Source of the DNA: Actinomycetales bacterium
GTDB taxonomy: Bacteria; Actinomycetota; Actinomycetes; Mycobacteriales; Micromonosporaceae
Direction of reading: 5' to 3'
Length of the DNA: 64,000 nucleotides
Assembly: GCA_002919305.1 (NCBI GenBank)
Contig: PKFB01000033.1
Coordinates: 62,001 to 126,000, forward strand
Shown here: one piece after another, positions 8,674 to 17,151 of the stretch
How positions within the stretch are numbered: position 1 is the first letter of the stretch
Layout of the letters: every line of letters begins with the position of its first letter
Notes under the pieces: generated by a model
Told to the model about the DNA's origin: nothing
Databases searched by the model: none
The model's input: the letters and a program-made list of their open reading frames with translations, nothing else
Program-made: the position numbers and the translations under genes

Positions 8674-9459
8674 TCAGTGTGCGTACGGCAATCCTTGAAT
8701 GATCTCCGCCAACTCGTCCACCACCGTCGGAGCACCGGCCACCACAGCGCGGCTGCCGTTGTCCAACGTCACGGTGCGGTGGGCGCCGCCCGCCGCCTCT
8801 ACCACGGCCAGACCGGGGTACAGATCCCACGGCTTGGAGTCGATCGTGACCAGCGCATCTAACTGCCCGGTGGCGACCTGGAAGAAGTCGCAGGAGGATG
8901 AACCGCTGCGGCGGAAGTCGCGTACCCGGGGCAACAGCGCCCCCAGCAAGCGGAAGTTGCGTTCCCGAGCGCTCGCGACGTGGGTGCTCAACCCCACGGA
9001 GATCAGCGATTCGGCGAGTCGACGGGTGGTCGACGCGCGAGGTGTTCCGGCGCTGCCGCGTACCACTCCATCTCCGGCGACGACCCAGTCTCCGTAGACC
9101 GGCCGCACGATGGCGCCTCCCAGCAGAACAGCGTCGGGGGCCTCACGCCGAACCGCGACCGCCACCGCCCAGTCGGGGCGTCCGTGGACGAAGTTGGCGG
9201 TGCCGTCTAAGGGATCCACGATCCAGCGCACCCCGGTGCTGCCGGTGTGCTCCCCGCTCTCCTCGGACAGCACCGCATCGTCGGGACACGTCGTCCGGAT
9301 CCGCTCCAGAATCGCTGTTTCGGAGGCGAGATCCGCCGCGGTGACAAAGTCGTGCGGCCCACTCTTGGTCCGGATGTCCAGATTCTGGACAGCGCTGGTC
9401 TGAGCGATCGCCGTGGCGCCCGCCCGTGCCACCTCCAAGATCACCGTCGCTAAATCCAT
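8674..9459 (-). CDS. Inositol monophosphatase family protein (possibly histidinol-phosphatase-like)
   Basis: 261 residues from ATG 9459, chosen because AGGAACAGG precedes it; the frame extends nine codons further upstream. Metal-site motifs of the Mg-dependent phosphatase family are all present: LSEESGEH (glutamate), WIVDPLDGTANFVHG (the D-P-L-D-G-T block) and KPWDLYPGLAVVEAAGG (third aspartate). It hydrolyses a small phosphomonoester, such as inositol phosphate, histidinol phosphate or a related sugar phosphate; the sequence does not settle which. It is divergent from def with about 114 bases between starts. Confidence 0.9.
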   Translation of the reverse strand: MDLATVILEVARAGATAIAQTSAVQNLDIRTKSGPHDFVTAADLASETAILERIRTTCPDDAVLSEESGEHTGSTGVRWIVDPLDGTANFVHGRPDWAVAVAVRREAPDAVLLGGAIVRPVYGDWVVAGDGVVRGSAGTPRASTTRRLAESLISVGLSTHVASARERNFRLLGALLPRVRDFRRSGSSSCDFFQVATGQLDALVTIDSKPWDLYPGLAVVEAAGGAHRTVTLDNGSRAVVAGAPTVVDELAEIIQGLPYAH

Positions 9460-9573
9460 ATTCCTGTTCCTACCTGACCGGCGCACACGGTTGTCACGGG
9501 GCGGTATGGCTCACGTAATGTAACTACCGACCTGACTTTGGGTCCTGACATATCGCAGCTGTGTGGAGGCGGT

Positions 9574-10068
9574 GTGACCATCCATCCGATCCGTTTGTTA
9601 GGCGATCCAGTACTGCGGACACCATGTGATCCAGTGACAGCCTTCGATGACAAGCTCCGGCGGCTCGTCGATGACCTCATGGAGACCATGCTGGGAGAAC
9701 CCGGGCGGGCGGGACTGGCCGCGAACCAGATCGGAGTCAGCAGTCGAGTCTTCAGCTATAACGCCGACGGACACCAGGGGTATGTCGTCAACCCCGAGAT
9801 TGTGGAGTTGTCTGAGGAGATCCAGGACGGCGACGAAGGGTGCCTGTCGCTACCCGGGTTGTACTTCCCCACCCCTCGCGCGCAGTACGCGGTGGTGCGT
9901 GGATATGACGTCAACGGTGATCCCGTGACGATCTCCGGCCGGGGTTTTCTGGCGCGTGCGCTCCAACACGAGACCGACCATCTCAACGGCATCCTGTACG
10001 TGGACACCCTCAAAGGAGAGACGCGTCGAAGGGCGTTACGCGCCATCCGTGCCGCCGACTGGAGTTGA
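9574..10068 (+). CDS. def: Peptide deformylase
   Basis: 164 residues from GTG 9574, preceded by GGAGG at 9565-9569; a TTG at 9538 in the same frame is less likely. It removes the formyl group from nascent N-termini. All three metal-site motifs are visible: GRAGLAANQIG (motif 1), EGCLSLPG (motif 2, cysteine ligand) and QHETDHLNG (motif 3, the HExxH-type histidines and catalytic glutamate). The length is normal for the actinobacterial enzyme. A perfect 12-base-pair hairpin about 100 bases downstream may end the transcript. Confidence 0.96.
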   Translation: MTIHPIRLLGDPVLRTPCDPVTAFDDKLRRLVDDLMETMLGEPGRAGLAANQIGVSSRVFSYNADGHQGYVVNPEIVELSEEIQDGDEGCLSLPGLYFPTPRAQYAVVRGYDVNGDPVTISGRGFLARALQHETDHLNGILYVDTLKGETRRRALRAIRAADWS

Positions 10069-10165
10069 GGGGCGGTCTCATCCCACGCCACCACCAGACG
10101 CAGGTGAGGGCGCCGGCCACCGGCACGGCACCCCGCCATGGTCCACAGCGCGCGCCGTGAAGCTG

Positions 10166-10196
10166 TCCTCCGCTGCGGTGTCCGCGCAGCGGAGGA
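10166..10196. terminator. Strong hairpin downstream of def
   Basis: TCCTCCGCTGCG and CGCAGCGGAGGA form a perfect 12-base-pair stem with a 7-base loop. No T-run follows, so it is a GC-type candidate terminator for def or a stability element. The rest of the 325-base gap between def and the next gene shows nothing recognisable. Confidence 0.5.
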
Positions 10197-10393
10197 TGGG
10201 TGCGTAATACGTACCCGCGGGTATCTGATTGGCGCTGCGGCGTGCGCGGCGCTGTAGAGCGCGCGGGCTGGTCAGGCCTCGGAGCATCGGTGTCCGTCGG
10301 CGACTCCTCCCACTGACGTGGTGATGGAGAATGGTGGGGGGAATGTGGCTGGACCGGTGAATCGGTGCCTGAGGCTCCGGTCACAATCAGGGA

Positions 10394-10702
10394 ATGACTG
10401 TGCGTACCGGCGGTGAGTCGGACATCCGGGTGGTCGACCGCCCTGAGCGGGAACGGTTCGAGCTGTGGGTCGATAAGAACCTCGCTGGTTTCATCCAGTA
10501 CCAGCGCGAAGGGGACCAGCTGCGTCTGATCCATACCGAGATCGCATCGTTGTTCCAGGGGCGTGGGCTAGGGCAACATCTGGTCGGCTCGGCGCTGGAT
10601 GAGGTACGCCGGAACGGCATGTGGGTGCTGCCGCTGTGCCCGTTCATCGTCGAGTACCTCAAGTCGCATCCCGAGTACGGGGACCTGGCCGTCACGACCT
10701 GA
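10394..10702 (+). CDS. GNAT-like N-acetyltransferase, NATD1/YjdJ type
   Basis: 102 residues of the short acetyltransferase type. The core reads RFELWVDKNLAGFIQYQ, LRLIHTEIASLFQGRGLGQHL (the Q/R-x-x-G-x-G acetyl-CoA loop), then EVRRNGMWVLPLCPFIVEYLKSHPEY, which is the highly conserved C-terminal block of this subfamily. Such proteins are common in actinobacteria, and their acceptor substrate is unknown. It stands alone, transcribed in the direction of the downstream MarR-MFS pair. Confidence 0.88.
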   Translation: MTVRTGGESDIRVVDRPERERFELWVDKNLAGFIQYQREGDQLRLIHTEIASLFQGRGLGQHLVGSALDEVRRNGMWVLPLCPFIVEYLKSHPEYGDLAVTT

Positions 10703-10825
10703 CGTTGAGGCCGTGACAGCGACGGCCGAAGCGGGTACCAGACACAGTGGTACGTCGGTTCGGCTGGGTGGGAGAGGTGGGTCACAGCCATATTCGCTTG
10801 TCGTTGATGTGGTTGTCGTTAATCC

Positions 10826-10855
10826 TTGCAAGACGCAACTAGTTGCGCCTTGCAA
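10826..10855. promoter_or_regulatory. 30-base near-perfect palindrome, operator for the MarR-MFS operon
   Basis: TTGCAAGACGCAAC at 10826-10839 and GTTGCGCCTTGCAA at 10842-10855 are complementary at 13 of 14 positions around a TA centre. The element ends a few bases before the regulator's start codon and carries nested TTGCAA and GCAAC half-sites. This is the layout of an autoregulatory MarR site. Confidence 0.7.
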
Positions 10856-10859
10856 ATAA

Positions 10860-11438
10860 GTGGGGGACGTGACAAGGCGTATGACAGACCCGCACCTGCG
10901 GACCGATAGTGTGGATGCTGCAAATCGGGACGAACCAGGCGAGCGGATTCTGTGTATCAGCGATGACATCGGACACTCCTTGACGCGCCTGATGCGGCTG
11001 ATGAAGTCCATCGCGCAACAGGCCGCCAAGGCAGGGGTGGACCGCTCGGTCTACCTAGTGCTGGACATCCTCAGCGCTGAGGGTCCGCAGCGTGCCGGTT
11101 TCCTGGCTGAAGTACTGCACGCCAATCCGTCGACGGTGAGTCGCCAGGTGGCCGAACTAGTGCGACAAGGTCTGGTGGAACGTCGAGCGGACCCCACTGA
11201 TGGTCGGGTGAGCGTTCTGGCGATCACCGAGGCCGGAGTCCGGCTCTACCAGGCGATAGCGCGACGGCGCAACCTGTCCATCGCCCACGCGCTACGGGCC
11301 TGGCCGGAGGAGGATCAGCGTCGGTTCGCTGAGCTGTTTGAACGGTTCATCACCGACTATGCGGCGCAGTATCCGCGGTTGGTGGCCGACCTGCTCGCTG
11401 AGTTGACCACCGACGTGACTACGACGAGGGAGAAGTGA
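10860..11438 (+). CDS. MarR family transcriptional regulator of the adjacent efflux gene
   Basis: Up to 192 residues. Starts are possible at GTG 10860, GTG 10869 or ATG 10881, and short purine runs precede the last two. The winged helix is clear: VYLVLDILSAEG, RAGFLAEVLHANPSTVSRQVAELVRQGLVERRADPTDGRVSVLAITEAG, where DPTDGR is the wing tip. It overlaps the following MFS gene by a GTGA junction, so the two are translationally coupled. A 30-base palindrome lies directly upstream. The pair is a standard drug-efflux module: the regulator releases DNA when it binds a toxic ligand and the pump is induced. Confidence 0.92.
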   Translation: MGDVTRRMTDPHLRTDSVDAANRDEPGERILCISDDIGHSLTRLMRLMKSIAQQAAKAGVDRSVYLVLDILSAEGPQRAGFLAEVLHANPSTVSRQVAELVRQGLVERRADPTDGRVSVLAITEAGVRLYQAIARRRNLSIAHALRAWPEEDQRRFAELFERFITDYAAQYPRLVADLLAELTTDVTTTREK

Positions 11439-13201
11439 CAACGACAGCCACACCGCCCGCCGCCGACCCGGTGTCAGGGCGACTGAGTCACCAGCAGATC
11501 CTGTGGGTCATCTTCGGACTGTTAATGGGGATGCTGCTGGCCGCGCTCGATCAGACGATCGTGACCACGGCGATGAGGACGATCGCTGACGAGCTACACG
11601 GCCAGACGGCGCAAGCTTGGATAACGACGGCATATCTGATCACTTCGACAGCCGCCACGCCATTATACGGCAAGTTATCTGACATCTACGGTCGGAAACC
11701 GCTGTACCTCACCGCGATTTCGATCTTTGTCGTCGGCTCGCTGCTGTGCGGCTTGGCACAGTCCATCTACGAACTCGCCGCGTACCGCGCGGTGCAGGGT
11801 CTGGGAGCCGGTGGCCTGTTCTCGGTGGCGTTGGCGATCGTCGCCGACATCGTGGCGCCTCGGGAGCGGGGCCGCTACATGGGCTATTTCATGGCGGTCT
11901 TCGGACTGTCCAGCGTGGCCGGGCCGGTGGTTGGTGGCTTTTTCGCCGGCGTGGACAGCTTCCTGACCTTCTCGGGCTGGCGTTGGGTATTCCTGATCAA
12001 CGTCCCGGTCGGTCTGATCGCGTTGTTCGTGGTGAGCCGGGTGCTGAACCTGCCGCACCATCGAGTCGACCATCGAGTGGACTACTGGGGAGCGCTCACC
12101 CTCACCGTGGGACTGGTCCCGCTGCTGATCGTCGCCGAGCAGGGGCGGGAGTGGGGTTGGACCTCTCGAACCTCGCTGCTGATGTACGCCGTGGGTGCAG
12201 TAGGGGTCATCCTCTTCCTCATCGTGGAGTGGGCCATGGGGGACGAGGCGCTGGTCCCCTTGCGTTTGTTCCGCAACGGGGCCTTCTCCCTGATCAACGT
12301 CATCATGTTCGTGACCGGGATGGGGATGTTCGGTGGTCTGCTGGTGCTGCCGCTGTACCTGCAGATCGTCCGAGGTTACAGCCCGACGTCGGCCGGGTTG
12401 CTCAGCCTGCCGATGACCTTCGGCATGATGACCGCGATGGCGGTCAGCAACGTCGTGATCACCCGGTTCGGGCGGTACAAGATCCTCCCGATCATCGGGA
12501 GCGCGGTGATGACGGTCGCTCTGTTCCTGAGCAGCAACCTCAAGGTGGAGACCCCGATGTGGCAGGTGGGTCTGCTGATGGTGCTGCTGGGCATGGGACT
12601 GGGTATGTGCATGCAGACCCTCATGCTGGCGGTGCAGACCGAGGCAGGACCGCGCGACATGGGAGTGGCCACCGCTACCGGAACATTCACCCGTCAAATC
12701 GGAGGGACCGTCGGCGCCGCGGTGTTTATGTCGGTGCTGTTCAGCGTGGTCGGTAACCGGATCGCCGAGGCCTTCGAACGGAACGCCGCCCACGTGCAGG
12801 CCGCGTTGACAGATCCGGCGGTACTGTCCGATCCGGCCAACGCCGCGGTGATCGAGATGCTGCAGACCGGCAACGGGGCGAACGCTGATCTGGACGACAC
12901 CTCGTTCCTGTCCAGTTTGGACGAACGTCTGGCGCGTCCGTTCCTCGAGGGCTTCGCCAGTGCCATGGACACGGTCTTCGCGGTCACCAGCGCGATAACC
13001 CTGCTTGCCTTCGTGCTCATGTGGTTCGTCCGGGAGCGCCCCCTGCCGAGCAAGTCAGGGCTGGAGATGATCGCCGAGGAGGAGGCTGCGGCGGAAGCCG
13101 CGTCGGCTTCCGGAAACGCCCCTGCGGCCACCGATGCGGGAAAGAGTGACGCTGAGATCACCAGTGACGGTGAGGAACGCGTCACGACTCCGCGTACCTG
13201 A
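11435..13201 (+). CDS. MFS drug-efflux transporter, DHA2 (EmrB/QacA) family
   Basis: 588 residues with about 14 membrane helices, which makes it the DHA2 type. LLAALDQTIVTTAMRTIADEL in helix 1 carries the DHA2 aspartate motif. Motif A (GKLSDIYGRKPLY) lies in loop 2-3 and motif C (SVAGPVVGG) in helix 5. It should export hydrophobic or cationic compounds by proton antiport. The C-terminus is a long acidic, alanine-rich tail. GTG 11435 overlaps the stop of the MarR gene. Three direct repeats and a GC-rich hairpin follow the stop codon. Confidence 0.94.
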   Translation: MTTTATPPAADPVSGRLSHQQILWVIFGLLMGMLLAALDQTIVTTAMRTIADELHGQTAQAWITTAYLITSTAATPLYGKLSDIYGRKPLYLTAISIFVVGSLLCGLAQSIYELAAYRAVQGLGAGGLFSVALAIVADIVAPRERGRYMGYFMAVFGLSSVAGPVVGGFFAGVDSFLTFSGWRWVFLINVPVGLIALFVVSRVLNLPHHRVDHRVDYWGALTLTVGLVPLLIVAEQGREWGWTSRTSLLMYAVGAVGVILFLIVEWAMGDEALVPLRLFRNGAFSLINVIMFVTGMGMFGGLLVLPLYLQIVRGYSPTSAGLLSLPMTFGMMTAMAVSNVVITRFGRYKILPIIGSAVMTVALFLSSNLKVETPMWQVGLLMVLLGMGLGMCMQTLMLAVQTEAGPRDMGVATATGTFTRQIGGTVGAAVFMSVLFSVVGNRIAEAFERNAAHVQAALTDPAVLSDPANAAVIEMLQTGNGANADLDDTSFLSSLDERLARPFLEGFASAMDTVFAVTSAITLLAFVLMWFVRERPLPSKSGLEMIAEEEAAAEAASASGNAPAATDAGKSDAEITSDGEERVTTPRT

Positions 13202-13245
13202 TCTGGATCCCCGCGTTCCTGATCTGAATTGTTCCTGATCTGAAT
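13197..13245. repeat. Three direct copies of CCTGATCTG(A/G)AT
   Basis: Copies begin at 13197, 13218 and 13234, the first overlapping the MFS stop codon. They are 21 and 16 bases apart, and two of them are identical over CCTGATCTGAAT. They may be slippage products; no function is evident. Confidence 0.6.
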
Positions 13246-13250
13246 CGTTC

Positions 13251-13280
13251 GGCCGGGTGGGCTGCGGACCCCACCCGGCC
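13251..13280. terminator. Hairpin terminator candidate after the MFS gene
   Basis: GGCCGGGTGGG and CCCACCCGGCC form a perfect 11-base-pair stem with an 8-base loop, 50 bases after the MFS stop. There is no T-run. The remaining bases up to 13536 show no gene. Confidence 0.6.
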
Positions 13281-13536
13281 CGAGCGGGCCGGTGAGGCGT
13301 CGCGGGCTCGAGGACGGCGCCGGCCAGGTCAATCCAAGGTTCTGTCAGGCCGGAGGTTCTGTCGTACCCGCCTGGGGATTGACATCCGCCTCCTCGGACA
13401 GAGCGGGTGACTTAGGCGGATGGTGTGGCTGCTCGGGCGCTTTAAGGGAGTCGTCCGTCGGCTCGGAGGAGCACTCGGAGGGTCAGAGGTGACGGGGGTC
13501 GGGGTGACGCGTGATCCAGGGCCGTGCTCTCCAGCC

Positions 13537-13944
13537 TCATCCCGGGTTGAAATTATCGTTGACCTCACTGCCTAAGCCGCGGACGGCCTTGACGAGGAAC
13601 GCCCGGATGAGCTCCTCATCCGTGGCAGCCCGATCTGACCCGCCCTCAGGAACGGTGACGACGACATAGAGACGGCTGCTCCCAGCTGGGGCGTCCACCA
13701 CCGAAACCGTGCCGTGGAGCGGCGGGGCGTCCAACGCCTGCCAGCGCAGGTGAAGGTCGGTGGGGGCCATAGCGATCTGGTATCGCTGCACGCCCTGACC
13801 GGTGCGGATATGAAGATGGTCAACCCCAACCGATTCGATCGTCACGTCCGGTGGCATCCAGCGGGCCGCACGGTGTGGGTCGGTCATGACGCTAAAGACC
13901 ACCTCGGCCGGGGCTGAGAAGCTGTAGCTGTCGCTGATATCCAT
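13537..13944 (-). CDS. SRPBCC-family (START-like fold) protein
   Basis: 135 residues from ATG 13944 (MDISDSYSFSAPAEVVFSVMTD), with GGGAG just upstream; a GTG four codons earlier is possible. The opening 'sapaevVFsvltDphraarWmP' is typical of small polyketide-cyclase/AHSA1-like SRPBCC proteins, which form a hydrophobic cavity that binds lipids or aromatic ligands. The C-terminal helix (ELIRAFLVKAVRGLGSEV) fits the fold. The ligand and role are unknown. It converges with the MFS gene. Confidence 0.7.
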   Translation of the reverse strand: MDISDSYSFSAPAEVVFSVMTDPHRAARWMPPDVTIESVGVDHLHIRTGQGVQRYQIAMAPTDLHLRWQALDAPPLHGTVSVVDAPAGSSRLYVVVTVPEGGSDRAATDEELIRAFLVKAVRGLGSEVNDNFNPG

Positions 13945-14228
13945 CGCGTCTCCCACTCAACTCCTCACCTTCCCACCCCTTTCCCGTCCCTAAGTTCCTT
14001 AACCCGCCTCAGGACGCGGCGTCGGGGTGACGGCGGCACTGCGGCCACATGACCCACATGACCACCCAGCAGGGCGTCACCGCGCTACAGCCCGACGGAG
14101 GCTCCGTCGCCGGAGACCGTCGGCTGTGAGCGCAACTGTTGGCGCAAGCCACCTCGTCAAGCGAGGGATACATCCCGTATTAGGGTTATGCAACGTTTAT
14201 CCTCTGCGGCTTTAGTGGTGGCTTGCAC

Positions 14229-16109
14229 ATGTCTGACGAGAACGACCGGTATCTGCGGGAGCTGATAGCCGCCGAGCAAGAGCAGCGGTTGCGCCTGGCG
14301 GACATCTGCGACGCGGTGAGGTTTGGAATACGGATGGCCTGGAACGCCGGTTCGGGCCGGGTCATCACCATCGTCAGCGCCCAGCTGGTGCAGGCGGCCG
14401 GGCTGGGAGCCGCTCTGCTGCTGCTCAACCAAACCCTCCAATGGGCGTTCACCTCAGCAGGAGAGCAAGGAGCGATCGGCGCTGTTTTGGCGCCCTTGGT
14501 GACGCTGCTGGTCATAGGAACCCTCGGTGCCATCATCGCCATGACCGTGTCCGTCCAGCACCAGATCCTCGCCTTGCGGATCGAACGCGACGCGGTGGTG
14601 CAGGTCGCGGCAGCGGCCAGCAAGGCTGAGCTGATCGACTTCGAGCGGCCGGCGTTCTACAACCGCATGGAACGAGCGGTGTGGGCGGCGGAGATCCACG
14701 TCACGCGGCTACTCAGCGGCGTGCTGTCGATGCTCAACGGTGCATTGACCATGCTCGCGGTCGTCATCGCGGTAGTGACGATGGCGTGGTGGCTGTTGCC
14801 GCTGTTGGGACTGGCGGTGGCGCCGCTTGTCCAGGCCGGGCTGCAGCGGCGGCGGGCGGAGTACGCCATGGAGGTGCACCTGATGGACAACCGCCGGTTC
14901 CGGGGGTATCTGCTCAGGCTGCTCACCGGACGTGACGAGGCCAAGGAGATTCGGGCTTTCGGGCTGGCGTCGTTGCTGACCGGCAGACTCGCCGACCAGT
15001 ATGCCGAACGGCTGGCGTGGGAACGCACCTTCCTGCGGCGTTATCTGATACGCGATTTCCTGGCGCACGGATTGAGCACCGCTCTGATCGTCACCGGCGC
15101 GGCGGTGGCGCTGCTGCTGGTGAGCATGGGGTGGTTGGAGACCAGTGTCGCGGTGACCGTGCTCGGTGGCTGCTACCTAGTCGCGGGGCGTATCAGCCTG
15201 GTGTCGTCGATGCTGTCTGAGGTGAGCGGAGCGCTGCCCTTCATCCGGGACCTGCGGTTGTTCGTCATGGACACCCCGGATACGCGCCGACGCCTAGAGC
15301 GCGGCCCGACCTCCGGATTCACCGTGTTGGAGGCGCGGCATCTCCGTTTCACCTACCCAGGGTCTGACACGCCCGCGCTCGACGACGTCTGCCTGACGCT
15401 GCGGGCAGGCGAGGTGGTGGCCCTGGTGGGGCACAACGGTTCGGGCAAGTCGACCCTGGCCAAGATCCTGACCGGGTTGTATCGGCCCGACAGTGGACAG
15501 CTGTGGTGGGACGGGCAGCCATTGAGTGACCCGGAGCGGTTGCGCGCGGTGTCGACGGTCCTGTTCCAGGATTTCCTCCGGTACAAGTTCACCGCCGCCG
15601 ACAACATCGGGATCGGCCACGCGGACCGGATGGACGACACTACGGGGATCACTCGCGCCGCCCAGCGAGCTGGGGCAGACGACTTTATTCAGCGCCTGCC
15701 CCAGGGATACCAGACACTGCTGAGCACCGAGTTCACCGGCGGAGTGGATCTGTCACTGGGACAGTGGCAGCGGGTGGCGTTGGCACGGGCGTTCTTCCGC
15801 GACGCCCCGTTCGTGGTCCTCGATGAGCCAACCGCCTCTCTCGATCCACGCGCCGAAGCTGAACTGTTCGCCCGGATCCGGGAGTTGTTCACCGACCGCA
15901 CGGTGCTGTTGATCTCGCACCGGTTCGCCAGTGTCCGTTACGCGGACCGGATCTATGTGCTGGACGCGGGACGGGTGATCGAGTGGGGCACGCATGAGGA
16001 GCTGATGGCAGCCTCCGGGGCCTATGCTGAGATGTTCCTGCTGCAGGCCGCCGCGTACCAGGACTCCTACCGGGAAGAGTCCGCCTCCACCTCGACCGCG
16101 GGGGAGTGA
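14229..16109 (+). CDS. ABC exporter, fused membrane and ATPase domains, probable peptide exporter
   Basis: 626 residues from ATG 14229 (TTG 14223 is in the same frame). The N-terminal half (about 40-320) holds roughly six membrane helices of the exporter type. The C-terminal half is the ATPase, with Walker A GHNGSGKSTLAK, Q-loop VLFQDFLRYKF, signature LSLGQWQRVALARAF, Walker B FVVLDEPTASLD and switch LISHRF. It lacks a peptidase C39 domain. It converges on the peptide-maturation operon and overlaps its last gene by 43 bases at the 3' end. The position matches the D (exporter) protein of lasso-peptide loci, so I infer that it exports the cysteine-rich peptide. Confidence 0.9.
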   Translation: MSDENDRYLRELIAAEQEQRLRLADICDAVRFGIRMAWNAGSGRVITIVSAQLVQAAGLGAALLLLNQTLQWAFTSAGEQGAIGAVLAPLVTLLVIGTLGAIIAMTVSVQHQILALRIERDAVVQVAAAASKAELIDFERPAFYNRMERAVWAAEIHVTRLLSGVLSMLNGALTMLAVVIAVVTMAWWLLPLLGLAVAPLVQAGLQRRRAEYAMEVHLMDNRRFRGYLLRLLTGRDEAKEIRAFGLASLLTGRLADQYAERLAWERTFLRRYLIRDFLAHGLSTALIVTGAAVALLLVSMGWLETSVAVTVLGGCYLVAGRISLVSSMLSEVSGALPFIRDLRLFVMDTPDTRRRLERGPTSGFTVLEARHLRFTYPGSDTPALDDVCLTLRAGEVVALVGHNGSGKSTLAKILTGLYRPDSGQLWWDGQPLSDPERLRAVSTVLFQDFLRYKFTAADNIGIGHADRMDDTTGITRAAQRAGADDFIQRLPQGYQTLLSTEFTGGVDLSLGQWQRVALARAFFRDAPFVVLDEPTASLDPRAEAELFARIRELFTDRTVLLISHRFASVRYADRIYVLDAGRVIEWGTHEELMAASGAYAEMFLLQAAAYQDSYREESASTSTAGE

Positions 16110-16909
16110 GCCGGGCCGGCGGCCGCGCTTTCCAGTGCGGTGCCGCCGGTTGCGGTGTGACGGAGCAGATCACGGATCTTCCGGATGCCGTGGACCGGTC
16201 CGTACACCGGTTCCCCAGCGGCGTCGAAGGCCACGCCCGCCGGGTAGGCGCCGCCAGCCCGCTGCTGATCGAGTTTGGTCTCCGCCTCCAGGAACTCCAC
16301 CGGACACCCCGCCATGGCCTGGTACTGGCTGCGCTGCTGAAGCAGAGCGAGGCAGAACGAGCACATCCGTGAGGTGTAGACCACGACGCGCGCGATCCGC
16401 TCGGGCGGGGGAGGAGGACCGTCGCCTCGCCGGTGAAGCAACGCTATGGCGACCAGTGCACCCACCATGATCGAGGCGACCGCGACCCCGCTGACCTGCT
16501 GGACCGTCAGCTGATCGGCCAGCGGTGGGTATCCGGCGCCGGTGAGCACACCGACCGCGGCCGCTGCGCAGGCGATGATGTGTCGACCGGTGAATCGGGA
16601 GGGCCACAAGCCTCCGAAACAGCCACAGTCGCGACCACGCAGCGCCACCGCTGCGGCGGCGTACCCGGCGTACAGACCGCCGAGCAGGGCCAGTCGGAGC
16701 TGGACCGGCGCCGGCGCCACCAGGACCGCCAACGTCCCCATCTCCACCGCGGTGACCGTGACCGGACTGAGCAGTCGCCGGGCGAGGCCCTGGGTCGGCC
16801 ACACCGTGTTCGTGGTTTCCCAGTCAGCAAGTTTGGCGGCCACACTGAGGGCGAGGACAGCGGTCGCCGCGGCGAACGCGACCATTGTGATTCCGATGAG
16901 GACGGTCAC
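16067..16909 (-). CDS. MauE/DoxX-like membrane protein fused to a thioredoxin-like domain
   Basis: 280 residues. The N-terminal 160 residues carry four to five membrane helices of the MauE type (AKLADW, then RDCGCFGG between helices). The C-terminal part is soluble and thioredoxin-like, with VVVYTSRMCSFCLALLQQ, a CxxC active site. MauE with MauD supports disulfide formation in methylamine dehydrogenase, and here the two activities appear joined. It is the last gene of the minus-strand peptide operon; its GTG start overlaps the stop of the PqqD-like gene (GTGA). I infer that it makes or isomerises disulfides in the 12-cysteine precursor. Confidence 0.82.
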   Translation of the reverse strand: MTVLIGITMVAFAAATAVLALSVAAKLADWETTNTVWPTQGLARRLLSPVTVTAVEMGTLAVLVAPAPVQLRLALLGGLYAGYAAAAVALRGRDCGCFGGLWPSRFTGRHIIACAAAAVGVLTGAGYPPLADQLTVQQVSGVAVASIMVGALVAIALLHRRGDGPPPPPERIARVVVYTSRMCSFCLALLQQRSQYQAMAGCPVEFLEAETKLDQQRAGGAYPAGVAFDAAGEPVYGPVHGIRKIRDLLRHTATGGTALESAAAGPAHSPAVEVEADSSR

Positions 16910-17151
16910 CCCTGGTCTCCTTCAGCGGGCTCCATCACCAACCAGCCATCCGCCACCCCTTGGCGGATCCCCTCGGTGATCGCCGGTGGAAGTAGCGACA
17001 TCGGTTCAGAACCGTGAGTGAGCAGATCGGCGAGTTCGTCGTCGATTTCCACCGCGGCGAGGTGGGCGGCGTCGATGACGAAGGCTCCGCCAAAGGGCAC
17101 CCGTCGGATCACGACCCCGTCACGGAGCCGGGGACGACCGGGCTCAGCCAT
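16906..17151 (-). CDS. PqqD-like peptide-recognition protein (RRE)
   Basis: 81 residues. RPRLRDGVVIRRVPFGGAFVID followed by a helical half ending in GVADGWLVMEPAEG matches the small PqqD/RRE fold that binds RiPP leader peptides. In lasso-peptide loci the equivalent is called B1. A strong GGAGG lies nine bases before ATG 17151. It overlaps the asparagine-synthetase-like gene by eight bases upstream and the MauE-like gene by four downstream, so the three are coupled. Its likely partner is the leader (residues 1-25) of the peptide encoded at 19123-19356. Confidence 0.72.
   Translation of the reverse strand: MAEPGRPRLRDGVVIRRVPFGGAFVIDAAHLAAVEIDDELADLLTHGSEPMSLLPPAITEGIRQGVADGWLVMEPAEGDQG

Noticed and set aside
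11675-12793. 372-residue minus-strand frame opposite the MFS gene
   Set aside because: Histidine/glutamine-rich low-complexity product, antisense to conserved membrane helices.
14050-14130. Possible 26-residue peptide (MTHMTTQQGVTALQPDGG...) before the ABC exporter
   Set aside because: No ribosome-binding site, no cysteines, and it lies over a palindrome (CGACGGAG-g-CTCCGTCG); I could not support it as a second precursor.
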